From: Dipteronia dyeriana
Taxonomy: Eukaryota > Streptophyta > Magnoliopsida > Sapindales > Sapindaceae
Assembly: GCA_032871835.1 (NCBI GenBank)
Contig: CM065298.1
Span: 99,385,891-99,449,890, forward strand
Length of the DNA stretch: 64,000 nucleotides
Reading direction: 5' to 3'
Shown one piece after another: positions 10,623-22,800 of the stretch. Both the position numbers and the translations under genes were made by a program. The notes beneath the pieces were generated by a model. That model was not told where the DNA came from, did no database searches, and was given only the letters and a program-made list of their open reading frames with translations. Position 1 is the stretch's first letter; every line of letters begins with the position of its first letter.

Positions 10623-11640
10623 ATGGGAGAAATACTCTACTTGTACTTATCAATTACGGAATTAGCAGCAAGCTCAATTCTAGTCAGAACAGAAGATGGA
10701 GTACAGAGGCCAATATACAATACCAGCAAGGCACTCATTCTGGCTGAAACCAGGTATTCACAGGCAGAAAAAATGGCCCTAGCATTGGTTTCGGCAGCAA
10801 GGAAGCTGATGCCATATTTTCAGGCTCATACAATCCAGGTCCTCACCGACTGCCCACTTAAACAAATCTTACAAAAGTCTGAAATTTCAGGAAGACTAAC
10901 CAAATGGGCAATCGAGTTGAGTGAATTCGATATTCAGTACGTCCCCATGACATCTCTCAAAGGCCAAACAGTGGCAGATTTCATAGCAGAATTCACAGAA
11001 CCAAACCTGGAGGTAAAAAAAATGTTGGACAAGAGTTTCTCAAGGAAATTATATGTCGATGGCTCCTCGAACACTCATGGTAGCGGGGCAGATATCGTAG
11101 TATGCACCCCAAAAAGAGATGATGTTGAGTGTGCCATGAGATTCGACTTCAAAGTAACGAATAATCAAGCCGAGTACGAGGCACTACTAGCTGGACTCAG
11201 AGTATGCATAGCCCTCAGAGCAGATGGGGTCGAAATATTTAGCGACTCACAGGTAGTCGTCAACCAAGTCCTGGATGAATACCATGCCATAGATGAAGGT
11301 ATGATAGCTTATCGTGGCATATCAAAACAACTCCTTCAGAAATTCAAAGAATATAAGATTGTTCAGATTCCCAGGGAGGAGAATGAAAAGGCAGATGCCT
11401 TGTCCAAACTAGCATCAGCAACGACCACAATCAGGCCAAAAACTATTCTGGTCGCGCATCTCCTCAAACCGAGCACAACTAAGCCAAAAAAATTTGAAAT
11501 CTTAGAAATCCAAACACCGTCAGACGGTTGGATGACTCAGCTAAAAAGGTACCTGGAAGAAGGCGTGCTCCTAAAAGATCCTCTACAAGCCAAACCCATC
11601 AGGTATCAGTCAACAAGATACACATTGATCGGAGGAAAAC
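10623..11640 (+). pseudogene. Gypsy copy 1 RNase H plus second RNase H-like domain
   Basis: A 429-codon open frame (10623-11912). The first RNase H remnant (YNTSKALILAETRYSQAEK ... ISGRLTKWAIELSEFDIQY) is followed by a second one beginning KLYVDGSSNTHGSGADIV, with NNQAEYEALLAGLRV and VEIFSDSQVVVNQV. The D/E/D pattern of an active RNase H (D in YVDGSS, E in AEYEAL, D in SDSQ) is present in the second domain. Two consecutive RNase H domains are the Tat-lineage mark. Confidence 0.85.
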
Positions 11641-12726
11641 TGTACAGAATGGGGATGTGTATCAGTGGAAGATGTATGTCATATAATACAGGAAGTCTAC
11701 GGTGGAGTATGTGGAAACCATACTGGAGCAAAAGTTTAGCACACAAGGTACTCAAGCAAGGTTATTATTGGCCCACTCTATTCTCAGATGCACAACGATG
11801 TTCGAAAAGCTGCAATGCATGCCAAAAGATCGCTAACGATATCCGACAGCCCCCTGAACAACTCAAAAGCCTTACGTCCACATGGTCATTTTCCATGTGG
11901 GGTTGGACTTAATTGGCCCAATGCTAGCAGGGACAGGGGGTGGAGCGAAGCATGCAATAGTAGTCGTTGATTATTTCACAAAGTGGGCAGAAGCTGAAGC
12001 ATTAATGCATATCATAGAAGCAAACACCACGAATTTTGTGAAGAAAAATATACTCTACAGATTTGGAGTCCCAAACACTATCATCGCTGACAAAGGCATC
12101 CAGTTCGATAATCTAAAATTCAGACAGTTGTGCAAAGAGTACCAAATTGCCAATTACTACGCCACATCTGCCCACCCTCAAACAAATGGGCAAGCTGAAG
12201 CAGTAAACAAAATCATCAAGCATACACTCAAAGCAAAGCTAGATGTTAAGAAAGGAAGTTGGGCTGAAAAACTTCCTGAGGTATTATGGGCATATCAGAC
12301 GACAACAAGAACTTATACAGGAGAATTAGCGTTTGAAACAGAAGCTATTATCCCCGTAGAAACATCGTATACGTCACCTAGGGTCAGGCTATTTAACGAA
12401 GACCAGAATGTTGATATGCTGTTACAAAGTCTAGATGAGCTAGAAGAGAAAATGGAGAAATTCCGAATACGAAATATGACATATCGACAAAGAGTGGCTC
12501 ACCACTACAATTCTCATGTTCGAATCAGGAAATTCTAACTAGGAGACCTGGTACTCAGAAAAGTGTCACTGAACATAAAAAATAAAGCTACAGGTTCCTT
12601 GGTTGTTAAGTGGGAAGACCCGTACAAAATTGAAGGAGTAGTTGGTCATAGAGCATATTGGATTGCACAACCAGATGGAGGGGTCTCACCCCGACCATGC
12701 AACGCCCAATATTTGAAGATTTTTTA
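11641..12726 (+). pseudogene. Gypsy copy 1 integrase
   Basis: The zinc-binding part is partly scrambled (CNACQKIANDIRQ at about 11808-11850). After a frameshift the core reads KHAIVVVDYFTKWAEAEAL, FGVPNTIIADKGIQFDN, then HPQTNGQAEAVNKIIKHT. This gives the D, D, E catalytic triad at about 11967, 12090 and 12200 on the plus strand. The C-terminal part ends VRIRKF with a stop at 12536-12538, but related sequence (LGDLVLRKVSLN-like, then EDPYKIEGVVGH) continues to about 12726. No chromodomain is visible. Confidence 0.82.
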
Positions 12727-13629
12727 TCCTTGAATTTTTTTTTCCTTTTTAGTTAGGATAATTTTAGTCAGGTTAGTTATTAGTTTTAAAATTTAATCAC
12801 TGTTAGTTTTACAGTTATAAATAAAAACCCAACTCGGGATTTCAGAAATTTAAAGCATATGGTAATAAGAACATATGAAAGACAAGCATGGTAATAAGAA
12901 CATGCAAATAAAATGCTCGGGACCATTAATTTAGTGAAATTCCCAAATGGGAGGAGAAGCTCGAAGGAGCACACTATCCGAGTAAGATCAGTGGACCTTA
13001 GCCAAAAGGTAAACCCGATGCACCAGATTCTGGAAAAAGGTTCGAGGCACAGTCTGAAAAAATCCAGGTGAGATGCGCAACTGTGTTAGGCCGTTCAAAA
13101 GCTTAACGATTCGGCAAACCCTTGCACAGATAAAACTAAGGAGACGTCCTCAGTAACTTGTGTAAGGACTTGAACATATGATCATGTTGAGCATTGATGT
13201 AATGTTTGGGTAGCAACTGAGTATGAAATGCGAGTATAAATCTACTTGCTTTTTTCAAGATGGCTCGGTTAATAATATTAGCCAGTTTAATAAGATGCTT
13301 GGCACGAAGAGATTGCATTAGGCAGTTTAATAAGATACTTGGCATTAGAAAATTGTTCCGAATAAACAAAACCAAGTTAAATAAGATACTCGGTAAAGTT
13401 ACTCGGACAACAGAGTTAACCAGTTCAATAAGATACTTGCCGTTAGCTTCTATTCCAAATAACAAAACCAAGTTAAATATAATACTCGGTACTCGGTGAA
13501 ATTACTTGAGCAATAAGTTAGCCGGTTTAAGCAAAATACTTAGCTTTCTGAATAAAGCAGTTCACAAATATGAAACTTTATTGATCAAAATCTTTACAAG
13601 GTGGGAAACTCTACAAAAATGACCTAAGG
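12727..13629. repeat. Noncoding 3' spacer of gypsy copy 1 with tandem subrepeats
   Basis: Between integrase and the antisense gene there is no coding sequence. At about 13255-13545 diverged units of roughly 45-90 bp recur, built on TTTAATAAGATACTTGGC and ACTCGGTAAAGTTACTCGG-like motifs. They are homologous to the cleaner 91-bp repeats of copy 2 (45702-45965). Confidence 0.7.
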
Positions 13630-16567
13630 TTAGGATGAGGATTTGGAACTTTTGCCAATACTCGGGTCAGACACCATCTCGTATTTATGGAAAAGACTCT
13701 CATATGAAGGCCATGTGATTGTGTTGACCAAGTCATCCATCCACTCACTATAATCTGCTCTAGGGACCAGACCGGACCAACATCAGGTGTCGAGCCATGT
13801 ACACCAGATTCTTGACTGGCATAGAAGGTCGAGAGAGAATGCTCGGATGGGATCTCTAAATGTATAGGATGAGGCTCTTTACCTCGGTTGCGGCAGTAAG
13901 CTCTCAATTATTTCATTTGAGTCCGAAGAGATTCCAGGGACCGGTCCATATGGTTCTTGATCGACAGCTCCCATTTGGTTAGGGGGCTTTATCAGTTGCC
14001 CGATTATTAACTTTAAAAAATTCACCAGCTGAGACTAACCCTGGCTGAAATTCCTGAAGAAGAAGGGCATCATAAGCTGGGGACCTTTTGAAACGATCAA
14101 CCCACTGGACCTCAAGTTCCAACCTAGTCTCTTTTGACAGGGATTCAACTGTCAAATCTTGGCGTTTCAAGTCTTGAATCTTCTGCTCATAGGACGACTT
14201 GGCCTGCTCAGCTTCCTGTTCGGCTTTGAGCATCGATTCCTGGGCAGTAGAGAGTAAGTTTTTAAATGACACAGCCTTTTCTTCTGCCAAAGAAGCTCTC
14301 TCCTCGGCTCCCATTTGCTTAGCCAAGCAATGATCAGCGAAGTCCTGGGCAAAGCTCACCTCCATCTGATAAGCCGTCTCGACCCGAGCACGACTATCCT
14401 CACTCTCCTTCAGTTGAGATTCAAGATGCCTTATTCAATCGGCTTGATGTTGTTACGTCTGAACCAAATCAGCAAACTCGGGTACCATCTGCAAGGAAGT
14501 TAAAGTTAAAAATCTAACAGGCAAGACTTAAAAACAGTTGGAATAGAATAGAATTTACATAGGATGCGCCGTTGAAAATATTCTGAAGACGATCCGTTGA
14601 AGAGACATCCCTAAAGCGACTCTAATGGTCATCCCCAATGAAAGCCCGACCGGAAAACATCGCCCTTAACATATCCTAGGGAGAAGGATAGGAAGGGTCT
14701 CCCGAGGATTCAACCCTTACATCTTCAGCCTTAAGAGGTAAGGAATCCATGTTCAGACTGGAGGTTTTCGCTTCTGCTGATGCTTCAATTCAAACGCTTA
14801 GAGGAATTCCAACCTTGGTATCATCATCACTTGATTCGATAAACGATACCACTCGAGGGACTTTATGAGGACGAATGAGAGAGTCGACCATCTTTATTTT
14901 CTCATCCCGAGTACGATGAAAGCTAAGATCAGTCGCAGGATCATCCTGATCATCAACATCAAGGAAAGATTCGAAAAAACCAGGATCAAGATTTACTTGT
15001 TCATCTAAAGGCTTTCCAGATTCATCTCCATCTTTGACAGCAAACTGTTCGGCAGGAACCTCATCGATCGGGGACTTTGGGACACTTGAAACTCTGCCAA
15101 GACACTCTTCATGCCCCCCTCAATCTCAGGAAACCTTTGGCCATCAGAGGTTTCCGCAGTGCCACTTAGACCACTAGATTTCCCCACGGTCGGTTGAATG
15201 ACCTCCTGAGGGACGTACTTAGGAATCTGCTCGTCAGCCTCATCAGATTCCTTATCCGAGTCAGGTGGAGCAATGCCTTCCTTGCTTTGGCGATAAGCTT
15301 CTTTTTGGCTCGCCTGAAAGATCGATTTCACCTGGCGGGCTTGAACGTCGTAGACGATGTCTGAGTCATACACTAACACAATAAAGAGAACCAAGTCAAA
15401 AGTAATATAAAAGCGAAATAGAAGCAAAAAAAAACCACTTACATCACCTGCGATAGCCTGAAATATGGCTAAAAAAGCCAAGCTTTATAATCTTCTTCTC
15501 GCTAAAAAGATATGACTTGCTCATCTTTTCTAGAGTACGCACTGCAGCCTGAGCAAGTCTGGTCAGATCAGCATCAGGGAAGTCAAGTTTTTTCTTGCTC
15601 CATACATCAGGAGAATAGAAAAAACAGGGAACCTTCAACACCGTCTGATTCCCCTCGGCCGAGAGAGTATCCTGAAGTCCTAAGTTTCCTCCGGTAAAGA
15701 ACCAACTGTTCTTCCAATGCTTGTTCGATGAAGGAAATCCCCACATGAAACCTCTCTTTTTTGCATCAGTGGAGGTTTCAACTCCCTGGTTCACTTTTTT
15801 CCCCTCAGGGACCCAGCAATCTGGCGGATTGGACATAAGAAAATAGGTTCCCGTCCGACCAGATTGCCTTAATGTATACAAATGCATAATTTCATCTGGG
15901 GAAGGTGGTGATCGGTTCATCTGGCTCTATATATGCCACATGCACATCAAAATCTTATAGCTATTCGGGGTAAGTTGGGCTGGAGCAATCCCTGTTTCTG
16001 CCAGAAACCAGGCAATAAACGGCTGAAGAGGAAGAGTGAAGCCATAACAGAGCATGAACCCATAAATCGCCACCATACCCAGAGAGGGTTCCATGTGGCT
16101 TTATCACCAGCATGAGACATTGTAACTGAGTCATCCAAGTCAAATCGAGCACGATACTTCACGATCTCATCTACCCCGACCACATTCGGCTCGACATCAA
16201 ATCCACTCGGGCGATCAATAGAAAAAGGGATACGAGATGTTTTAAACTCCTCTTCAACATCCCTCTCATCAACAATTTGCTCCCTGATTCGAACACTACC
16301 CGAGCCATGTTTGTGGACCTCGCGTTTACTCTGATGTTTCCCTATCCTGGATCAAAGAGGAACCCTGTGATCAGAAACGATAGATTCAGAACTAGAACTT
16401 AAACGGACGTCAGGGTAAAACCCAGAAACGTCAACACCTAAAAAATGAGGCTCATTAGGAGGGATCTCCCCCAATAGTCTACGAACGTAAGAAACCAATT
16501 GAAAATCTCCACTTTCAAGTGTCTCGAAAGCTATAGTAAAAAGGCGATGACAGGAAGATGGATCCAT
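13630..16567 (-). pseudogene. Antisense intron-containing gene of gypsy copy 1 (Transposase_28-like plus coiled coil)
   Basis: Runs opposite to gag-pol. ATG at 16567 gives MDPSSCHRLFTIAFETLESG. After stops and frameshifts it continues through a region matching the PF04195 (putative gypsy-type transposon) family (FDLDDSVTMS, about 16125-16155), then MNRSPPSPDEIMHLYTLR (15920 on) and a WGFPSSNKHWKNSWFFTGG block. Intron 1 is 15442-15373 (GTAAGT...TTAG, 70 nt), followed by the acidic middle part VYDSDIVYDVQARQVKS. Intron 2 is 14558-14489 (GTAAAT...GCAG), followed by a coiled coil rich in E, Q, K and A (14365-13979). A nonsense TAA at 13908-13910 interrupts a conserved tail ending IGKSSKSS at 13630. 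Function is unknown; broken here. Confidence 0.75.
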
Positions 16568-17017
16568 TAAAACTAACCTTTAGAATAAATAAACCTATTG
16601 TAAAACCTTCGACGGAGAAATTGAGATAAATTTTTGTGTGAGAAAATCTGGGTTGAGTGTTTGCTTCTGTAAAAATGAACCGGAGCAACCCCTCAATGGA
16701 CATTTAAAGGGGCAATGATAAGAAACCCTAGGGTCTCAAAAAGCGGGAAAAAATCAAAATAAAGATTTGATGACGAAAGCGGTGCACCAGTTAACCCACC
16801 AGTCGCGTCTCATAAATGCTACCAAGGAACCAAGCGGTTAAAAGACACGTGTCGCGAAATGAATTGACCAAGCCGTCAGAACTCCAAAAAGTCATAATAA
16901 TTAAAATCTCACGTGGAGGAGAAGATCACATTTACGTGGTAGCCATTAGGACACGACATTAATTTGAGACGCTGTTTAAAAGATTATTATTCTGGCATAA
17001 ATGACTAAAGGGGGTAT
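16568..17017. other. Untranslated 3' part of gypsy copy 1
   Basis: No coding sequence. It contains the presumed 5' flank of the antisense gene and, at 17007-17014, the purine tract AAAGGGGG that primes plus-strand synthesis beside the 3' LTR. Confidence 0.6.
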
Positions 17018-17838
17018 TGTTATATGAATATTTTTACCGAATGTACACGTCACTGACAAGGTGGATAATCCCTTAAATATTGCCAGAGACATCCAAGAAG
17101 CCATTAAGAAAATGCCCTTCAAAACAACACTAAGAGATGAAAACCCGAGTAAGTGTGAACACGAGTATTCGGCAAGCCATGACCTGCTCGGGACCAAGTG
17201 ACGTCATGTTTTACTCGGGACAAATATGAAGAAACCCGAATAAAGAAGTCCAGTACATAACTCGCGTATGAACCAAGAGTCATACCAAAATATGCAAAGA
17301 TATTCATGTCGAAAAGAATTCCTAGAAGAATAAAATACCAAACAGAAAAAAGGTTCCAGATCAGACAACAACTTTATTTCTACAAGAAAACTGCTCATTT
17401 ACAAGGAAATAAGTCCTAAATGGACTACATCACCAGAGTCTCATTGGCCCTCCATACCATCTCCGAAATAGGAAAGAAGATAAAGATTGCTCCAACAAGT
17501 AATCAATTATAATTAAATACGAATCCTTTCATTACTTGTACAACAGAGATTAGGATTCTATACATATATAAATAGACCCATAATCTCACTAAAAGAAGGA
17601 GAGAATCATAAACGGAGAGAAAAAAGAGAGTTCAATTATTGTAATTCTTTATTCCAAATAGTGGATTTTGGCTCGGTTGTTTGCTTAACCACCCGTGGAC
17701 GTTTCTCCGATCACCAGAGTTTTATCACGTAAACTCGTGTCTAACTAGCTTTAAATTGCATTCTCTTTCTCTCTCTTGACAGGTCAATTAAATTCAATCT
17801 TGTTGACTTTCTCACCCATTGAGAAATCAACGTCAACA
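17018..17838 (+). repeat. Gypsy copy 1, 3' LTR
   Basis: 821 bp, TGTTATATGAATATTTTTACC...CGTCAACA. It aligns along its whole length to 6165-6987 with scattered substitutions and a few small indels. It is followed at once by the target duplication ATGTT (17839-17843). Confidence 0.9.
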
Positions 17839-17843
17839 ATGTT

Positions 17844-18228
17844 CAATCTCTAGACCGAGACAATATTTTGTCTTTCTCAGGTCTTTCATTTCAAATTCCT
17901 TTTTTCAATTATTCAGCAGTTTTCAAAAGCTCTTCTGAAGTTCCAATTAAATTTATATCATCAACATAAACTGCTATGATAGCAAATCCAGATTTTGATT
18001 TCTTTATGAAAACACATGGGCATATAGGATTATTAATATATCATTCTTTAATCAAATATTCACTAAGGCGGTTATACCACATGCGTCCATATTGTTTTAA
18101 TTCATACAAGGACCTTTGTAATTTAACTGAGTATAAATTGCGAGGTCTCGAGTTGCATGCTTCCGAAATTCTAAATCCTTCTGGGATTTTCATATAAATA
18201 TATGAGTCGGGTGAGCCATATAGATAGA
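17844..18228 (-). pseudogene. Copia RT middle fragment with YVDD box
   Basis: Short island between the two guests. The minus strand reads AVYVDDINLIGTSEEL, with the catalytic YVDD at 17968-17957. At its right edge LYGSPDSYIYMKIPEGF joins directly to MDVVTA encoded at about 26473-26490 when the second guest is removed. The left edge continues into 6159. This island fixes the copia frame and shows that both guests entered RT. Confidence 0.88.
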
Positions 18229-18971
18229 TGTAAGAACCTTGATTTTATGATTGACTTATTTCATGACAAACCATACCACATTGGGGATGATTGTGTAATG
18301 GGTAGCTTAGGTCCTCATTGGCAAGCTTCCAAGCATCTCCATGACTTCAAGAGCAAAATGTATATTTACTTGACTTTACCTCTTGAAGAGTTTAGGCACA
18401 CACACATACACACTTCATGCATGATTTGTATCTACATGCATTTGTGTCCTATTGCTTATATGTGTGATTAACAGTTAAAAGTGTATGTTTACTAAGGGAT
18501 AATATCATCATTTTACACTTCCAATATGATTAATTTCCCAATTTAGATATAATTTCGTTCGCTCGCTTAAATAAATGTGTTGTGTAGTAATCAATATATT
18601 TTTCTTTGTATTTCAGAGGTAATTCGATCAATTCATAATCGTGAAAAAGTCAGATGGCAAAACAAACATCGTTTTCAAGTTTAGAACGAAAAAAACATTA
18701 GGAAGACCACGAAGGGCATTTTCATAATTTTGACTATTCACTGTTCACAGTTGACTTTCACTGTTCACTCACGGATGCGTTACTGTTCACTGTAACTGTT
18801 CACTGATGACGTGGTGAAATCTGGACGCTCCATTCTAAATTCATCCGATGGTCAATTTTCATCCGTATTTTGTATAAACAGAGAGCCTCTCCCCCTAATT
18901 TTCATATTCTGAATCCAAATCTGATGTTAGATTTGTGAAATTCTCTCTCTTTTATTCTTAAATTCTCATAG

Positions 18972-19172
18972 CTATTTTCTAGTTAAATTATGTCTGTCTA
19001 ATTTTATATAGCTGGGGCCAAAGGTGATACTGTTGGTATGGAAAATATGATCCAATTTGGTAAGTTTATTAACTATTTTCTAGTTAAATTATGTCTGTCT
19101 AATTTTATATAGCTGGGGCCAAAGGTGATACAGTTGGTATGGAAAATATGATCCAATTTGGTAAGTTTATTA
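18972..19172. repeat. 101-bp tandem duplication
   Basis: CTATTTTCTAGTTAAATTATG at 18972 recurs at 19073, and the two copies differ at very few positions. It includes AGCTGGGGCCAAAGGTGATAC and ends GGTAAGTTTATT. Confidence 0.9.
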
Positions 19173-19181
19173 TTTTTATGC

Positions 19182-19478
19182 TTTCTCCCCTATGATCTTT
19201 ATGGAGTTTTTGACTCACTGTAGATAGACAGATATTTTCTAGCACAATGAGTACTTTTACCCATATTTATCAGAGAGTGGTTTCTCCCCTCTGATCTTTA
19301 TGGAGTTTTTGACTCACTATAGACAGACAGATATTGTCTAGCACAGTGAGTGCTTTTACCCATATTTATCAGAGAGTGGTTTATCCCCTCTAATCTTTGT
19401 GGAGTTTTGACTCACTATAGACGGACAGATATTGCCTAGTACAGTGAGTACTTTTACCCCATCTATTAGAGAGTGGTC
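19182..19478. repeat. 99-bp repeat in three tandem copies
   Basis: Units start TTTCTCCCCTATGATC (19182), TTTCTCCCCTCTGATC (19281) and TTTATCCCCTCTAATC (19380). Each ends TATCAGAGAGTGG or a near form. Copies differ by a few substitutions. Confidence 0.88.
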
Positions 19479-21579
19479 AGTGGAGTGGAATACCATCTCA
19501 TTAATCTGGACTAAATATTAGATCATATTCGAATTACCAACAGTGGATCCCTTAGCCCCAGTATTAATTTTAATTGATTTTCATTTTATAACAAGCTTAG
19601 TAATTAATCTAGATAATTAATTCTACAAGGACAAATGAACAACCTCCATGTGGTTCAACCCTGTCTTACCGGTTAATTTATTACTATGACACTCTTATAC
19701 TTGGGAGTATGAACACTTCTTTAGGATGTCTCAGTGTGCATTCTTACTCACAATCACACTTGCATTTCATTCTTAGTCTTAAGTGTGGTTGTTGTGTGTT
19801 TTATTCGTTTTCCGTTATTTGATCAGAAATCTACACGCTTACATGATGGTGTGCTTTTCCTAGTCTGTTGAGTGACCATTTGAGAAGGTCTTATTCTTTT
19901 CTTGGTTTGGTTATATGGAGTAAGGTGTCTAGCTTCAAAAGAGTTGATTTCAATGATTAAAATGTTTTTTCAAAACTGACCTTTGTATGGTCTTACAACC
20001 ATATCTTTTTATTTTATGCTTTAAAATGAGTTTTAAAAATTTATGTACAAACTAAACACCCATACCTTTCCAACGGTATATTATTCATAATATTTCATGA
20101 CCGTTTGGATTGGTTTTGAAATCTCCAAAGTGACCACAAAAACAAGGTAACTCTGTTGTTGTCTGTTTCTGACCTTTGGTCACTCAAATGACCATAACTC
20201 TTTCTACATATATCCAAATCATGTTTTGTAAATTGAAATAGAAAGTATACTTTCATACCTTTCCAACGGTATATTATACGAAGGGTTTCGAAGTTTTTTG
20301 GTCATGTTTTAATCCGCTTGAATTTCAAGCTGGTGTGTAGAGAGTGGAATTCTCGCGAGCCTCGAGCGAAAATGGCCCCGAAAATCTTGGCAGCAATTTT
20401 CACTTCCAAACTTTTTGCCCCCTCCTGGTGTGAAACCTGTATCGAAAAAAATAATTTAGGTAAAAACGTCTTTTCCTGTGCAACTTATTTTTACACCTTA
20501 TATATATCATATTCTTCCCAAATCAGACCTAGAGCTCTAAAATTAAGTCTTCAAGAGAGAGAAATTGACTCCTAAAGAGAGAGAGCTCAAAGAACACATT
20601 TTTAGAGTGAGAGCCTCTGTTAGAAATAGAAAGCTTCAAGCTTTGTTTTTGACTATTCAAACCCAAAACCCATCTCCATTTTGTTTGTTGATAGCTAGCA
20701 TTTATGGCATATTTTTCATCTAGCTAATTAGGTCATATTGATTGCATTTGATTATTGCATTTAATGACCTTGCCATGTTTAATGACAACTCTTGTTGATT
20801 GACACTTGTTTGATAACTAGAAGTTAAACTTGCATATCTATATCTAGTTAAGTCTTCATGAGCATTCATTTAGACATTGATATCTAGGAATTGTACTTAG
20901 TGACATTCTTAAATTCCTAGATAAGCATTTAGTGTTTTGCCTAGCATTATTTGCATTTAGAATATTTCACATATTCACATAGGTTGTTGAACTCTTCATT
21001 GATTCAAAGTCTTGCAACCAAGGGTGGGTTGGCAAGCAATTGGTCAGGTGTCACTATAAAAAGCCTAAGCGGTAGAGTAGGAGGCATTCACGCCAATAGT
21101 AGTGTATCAGGGGATATCACTAGGGACTGAACCAAGAGTGGTGAGTGGTGGTGTCCATAGCCTGAGGTTTTCGAGAGTGAGAGTTCGAGAATCACTTGAG
21201 GGTGTAACCTTTTTCTTATATAGTGAATTTCTGTAATCGTGTGTGGCTAGCAGAATAGCCCGTGGTTTTTCCCATTTGGAGGGTTTCCACGTAAACATCA
21301 AGTGTTATTTATATTTCCGCACTTTATACTTGATGTTGTATGTTTGTTTTATTGGGTGAATTTTGAATATTGACTAGTCAAGAAAAATTAGTAATTAACT
21401 TGATTAAAACCTATTCACCCCCCCTAGGTTGTTTAGACACGAGTTTAGGGAATTTCAATTGATATCAGAACGGGTTTCTAGACATACTTAGGTGATCTAA
21501 GCTCTTGTTTGTGTATCTTGCATTTGTTTGCACTTGTTTATTGCATTTCATTTGCATTCATTCACTTCACCAAAAACCA

Positions 21580-22800
21580 TGTGTGAGAGTGAAACACTTA
21601 GAGCAGGTATTGCTTGATTAACCTCTAATGTTGAGAGGAAGGATTATGACTCTGATGAGGAGATGACTCTCATGGTTGAGATATTTAGAAGATTCACAAA
21701 ATCTCAAAAGAAAGGCATGACCTCAAAAGTGAAGGAGGAAAAGAAAAGGTTTAGGAAGAGTGACCCTTGCCTCGAATGTGGTGAAATTGGCCATATTGCC
21801 TCTAAGTGTGGTAACTTGAAGTACAAGAATGAAGGAGTTGGTTTAATCGCTACTCGGTGTGATAACGAAGTTGAAGTAGTTGAAGAGTGCCCTACAGGCT
21901 CGGTTGATAGTAAGATCAACTACTTCGCATTTTCGGTTTCCTACCATGAAGAAATCCAAGCCACTACCAAATGTGTGTCACTTGAAGAGTTCAAGATTGG
22001 TGACTTGGAGTTTGGAAACCAAAGTGCAGCATGCTTGAGTGAAGCTAGCCTTAATGATATGACTTTCACAAACACAAGTGGGAGAAGCTTTAATAGCAAT
22101 GACCCATGCTCCGGGAACTTGTGATAATGTGGTTGATTATCAAGAGTTAGTTGATTCTTTTCAAAAGTCTTTGAAGGAGAAAGATAATGATATACTTAGA
22201 TTGGAAAAGGATAATATTCAACTATGGATCAAGTTGAATGACTCCTTGAAGACAGACGTATGAAAATGAACTTGCCGTCAAAGATAACTGCTTGAAAATT
22301 GTCAAGGAAAGAGAGATGAGTGCCTTGAAGAATTAAAGAAAGCCAAGGTCAAACAACCTCAAGCTCAATGCAAGAGAAAAGCTTTATCCAAGCAACCTTC
22401 AACTCAAGGAAAGTTCACACAAGCCTTGGCAGCTTAACCAAAGTCTAGGAAATTCAAGAAGAAAGGACAAGTTCTTGAGAAGTCAATCACCTCCTCCAAC
22501 AAGCCAACTATGAGTAAAGAAGGTGATCACAAGAAGCATGACCAACAAAAGAGGCAAGTTCAACCGACTCAACTACCTCGACAAGCAAAACCATAAATGT
22601 GCCACCAATCGGCTCAAGCTCCAAAGAGAAGCACGCCGATGCACTATCAAAGACAACCTTATCAACATGGCGATACCGGATGAGATAACAATGCAATAGT
22701 ATAAATTCTTACTTTGTACCTACTTGTCATTTTTGTGGTATGATTGGTTACTTAAGACCAAAGTGCTTTAAATATATTGTGAGGTGTAGGTTATAGAGCA
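21580..22800 (+). pseudogene. Gag remnant with two CCHC zinc knuckles
   Basis: From ATG 21580 (MCESETL) the frame is soon stopped, but 21663-22124 is open and contains a knuckle, CLECGEIGHIASKC (about 21769-21810), after a basic KEEKKRFRKS segment. A coiled-coil-like piece follows (YQELVDSFQKSLKEKDNDIL, about 22138-22200). After more breaks there is a second CCHC motif, CHFCGMIGYLRPKC (22725-22766). This order is typical of plant copia gag; protease should follow but does not. Confidence 0.75.

Larger units (their letters stand above)
6165..17838 (+). mobile_element. Ty3/gypsy (Tat-type) retrotransposon, copy 1
   Basis: Complete element of 11.67 kb with LTRs 6165-6987 and 17018-17838 (TGTTATATG...GTCAACA). 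The target duplication is ATGTT (6160-6164 and 17839-17843). A primer-binding site lies at 6991-7007 and a polypurine tract AAAGGGGG at 17007-17014. Order is gag, PR, RT, RNase H, a second RNase H-like domain, IN, subterminal repeats, then an antisense gene before the 3' LTR. The extra RNase H and the antisense gene are marks of the Tat lineage. It lies inside copia RT. LTR differences and many stops show an old, inactive insertion, with more visible LTR differences than copy 2. Confidence 0.92.
18465..19733. mobile_element. Probable solo LTR inserted in the left LTR
   Basis: The block interrupts CTTATATGTGTG/CATTC, which is continuous in the other LTR (24457-24470). It starts TGATTAACAG, ends GGATGTCTCA, and has GTGTG-type direct repeats at its edges (18462-18466 and 19734-19738); exact ends are uncertain by 1-3 bp. 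It lacks any coding region. It holds an ACTGTTCAC-rich stretch (18733-18805), a 101-bp tandem duplication and a 99-bp triplicate, as expected of an LTR rather than a gene. Confidence 0.6.
18229..21457 (+). repeat. Left LTR of the pol-less element, with an inserted block
   Basis: Aligns to 24218-26464 except for an extra block of about 1.27 kb (about 18465-19733) and the absence of about 200 bp present in the other LTR (around 25465-25660). Small LTR ORFs such as 20318-20575 are not genes. Confidence 0.85.

Noticed and set aside
20318..20575. ORF of 85 codons, with a related one at 25134-25325
   Set aside because: Both lie at equivalent places in the two LTRs of the pol-less element and are not conserved as protein.
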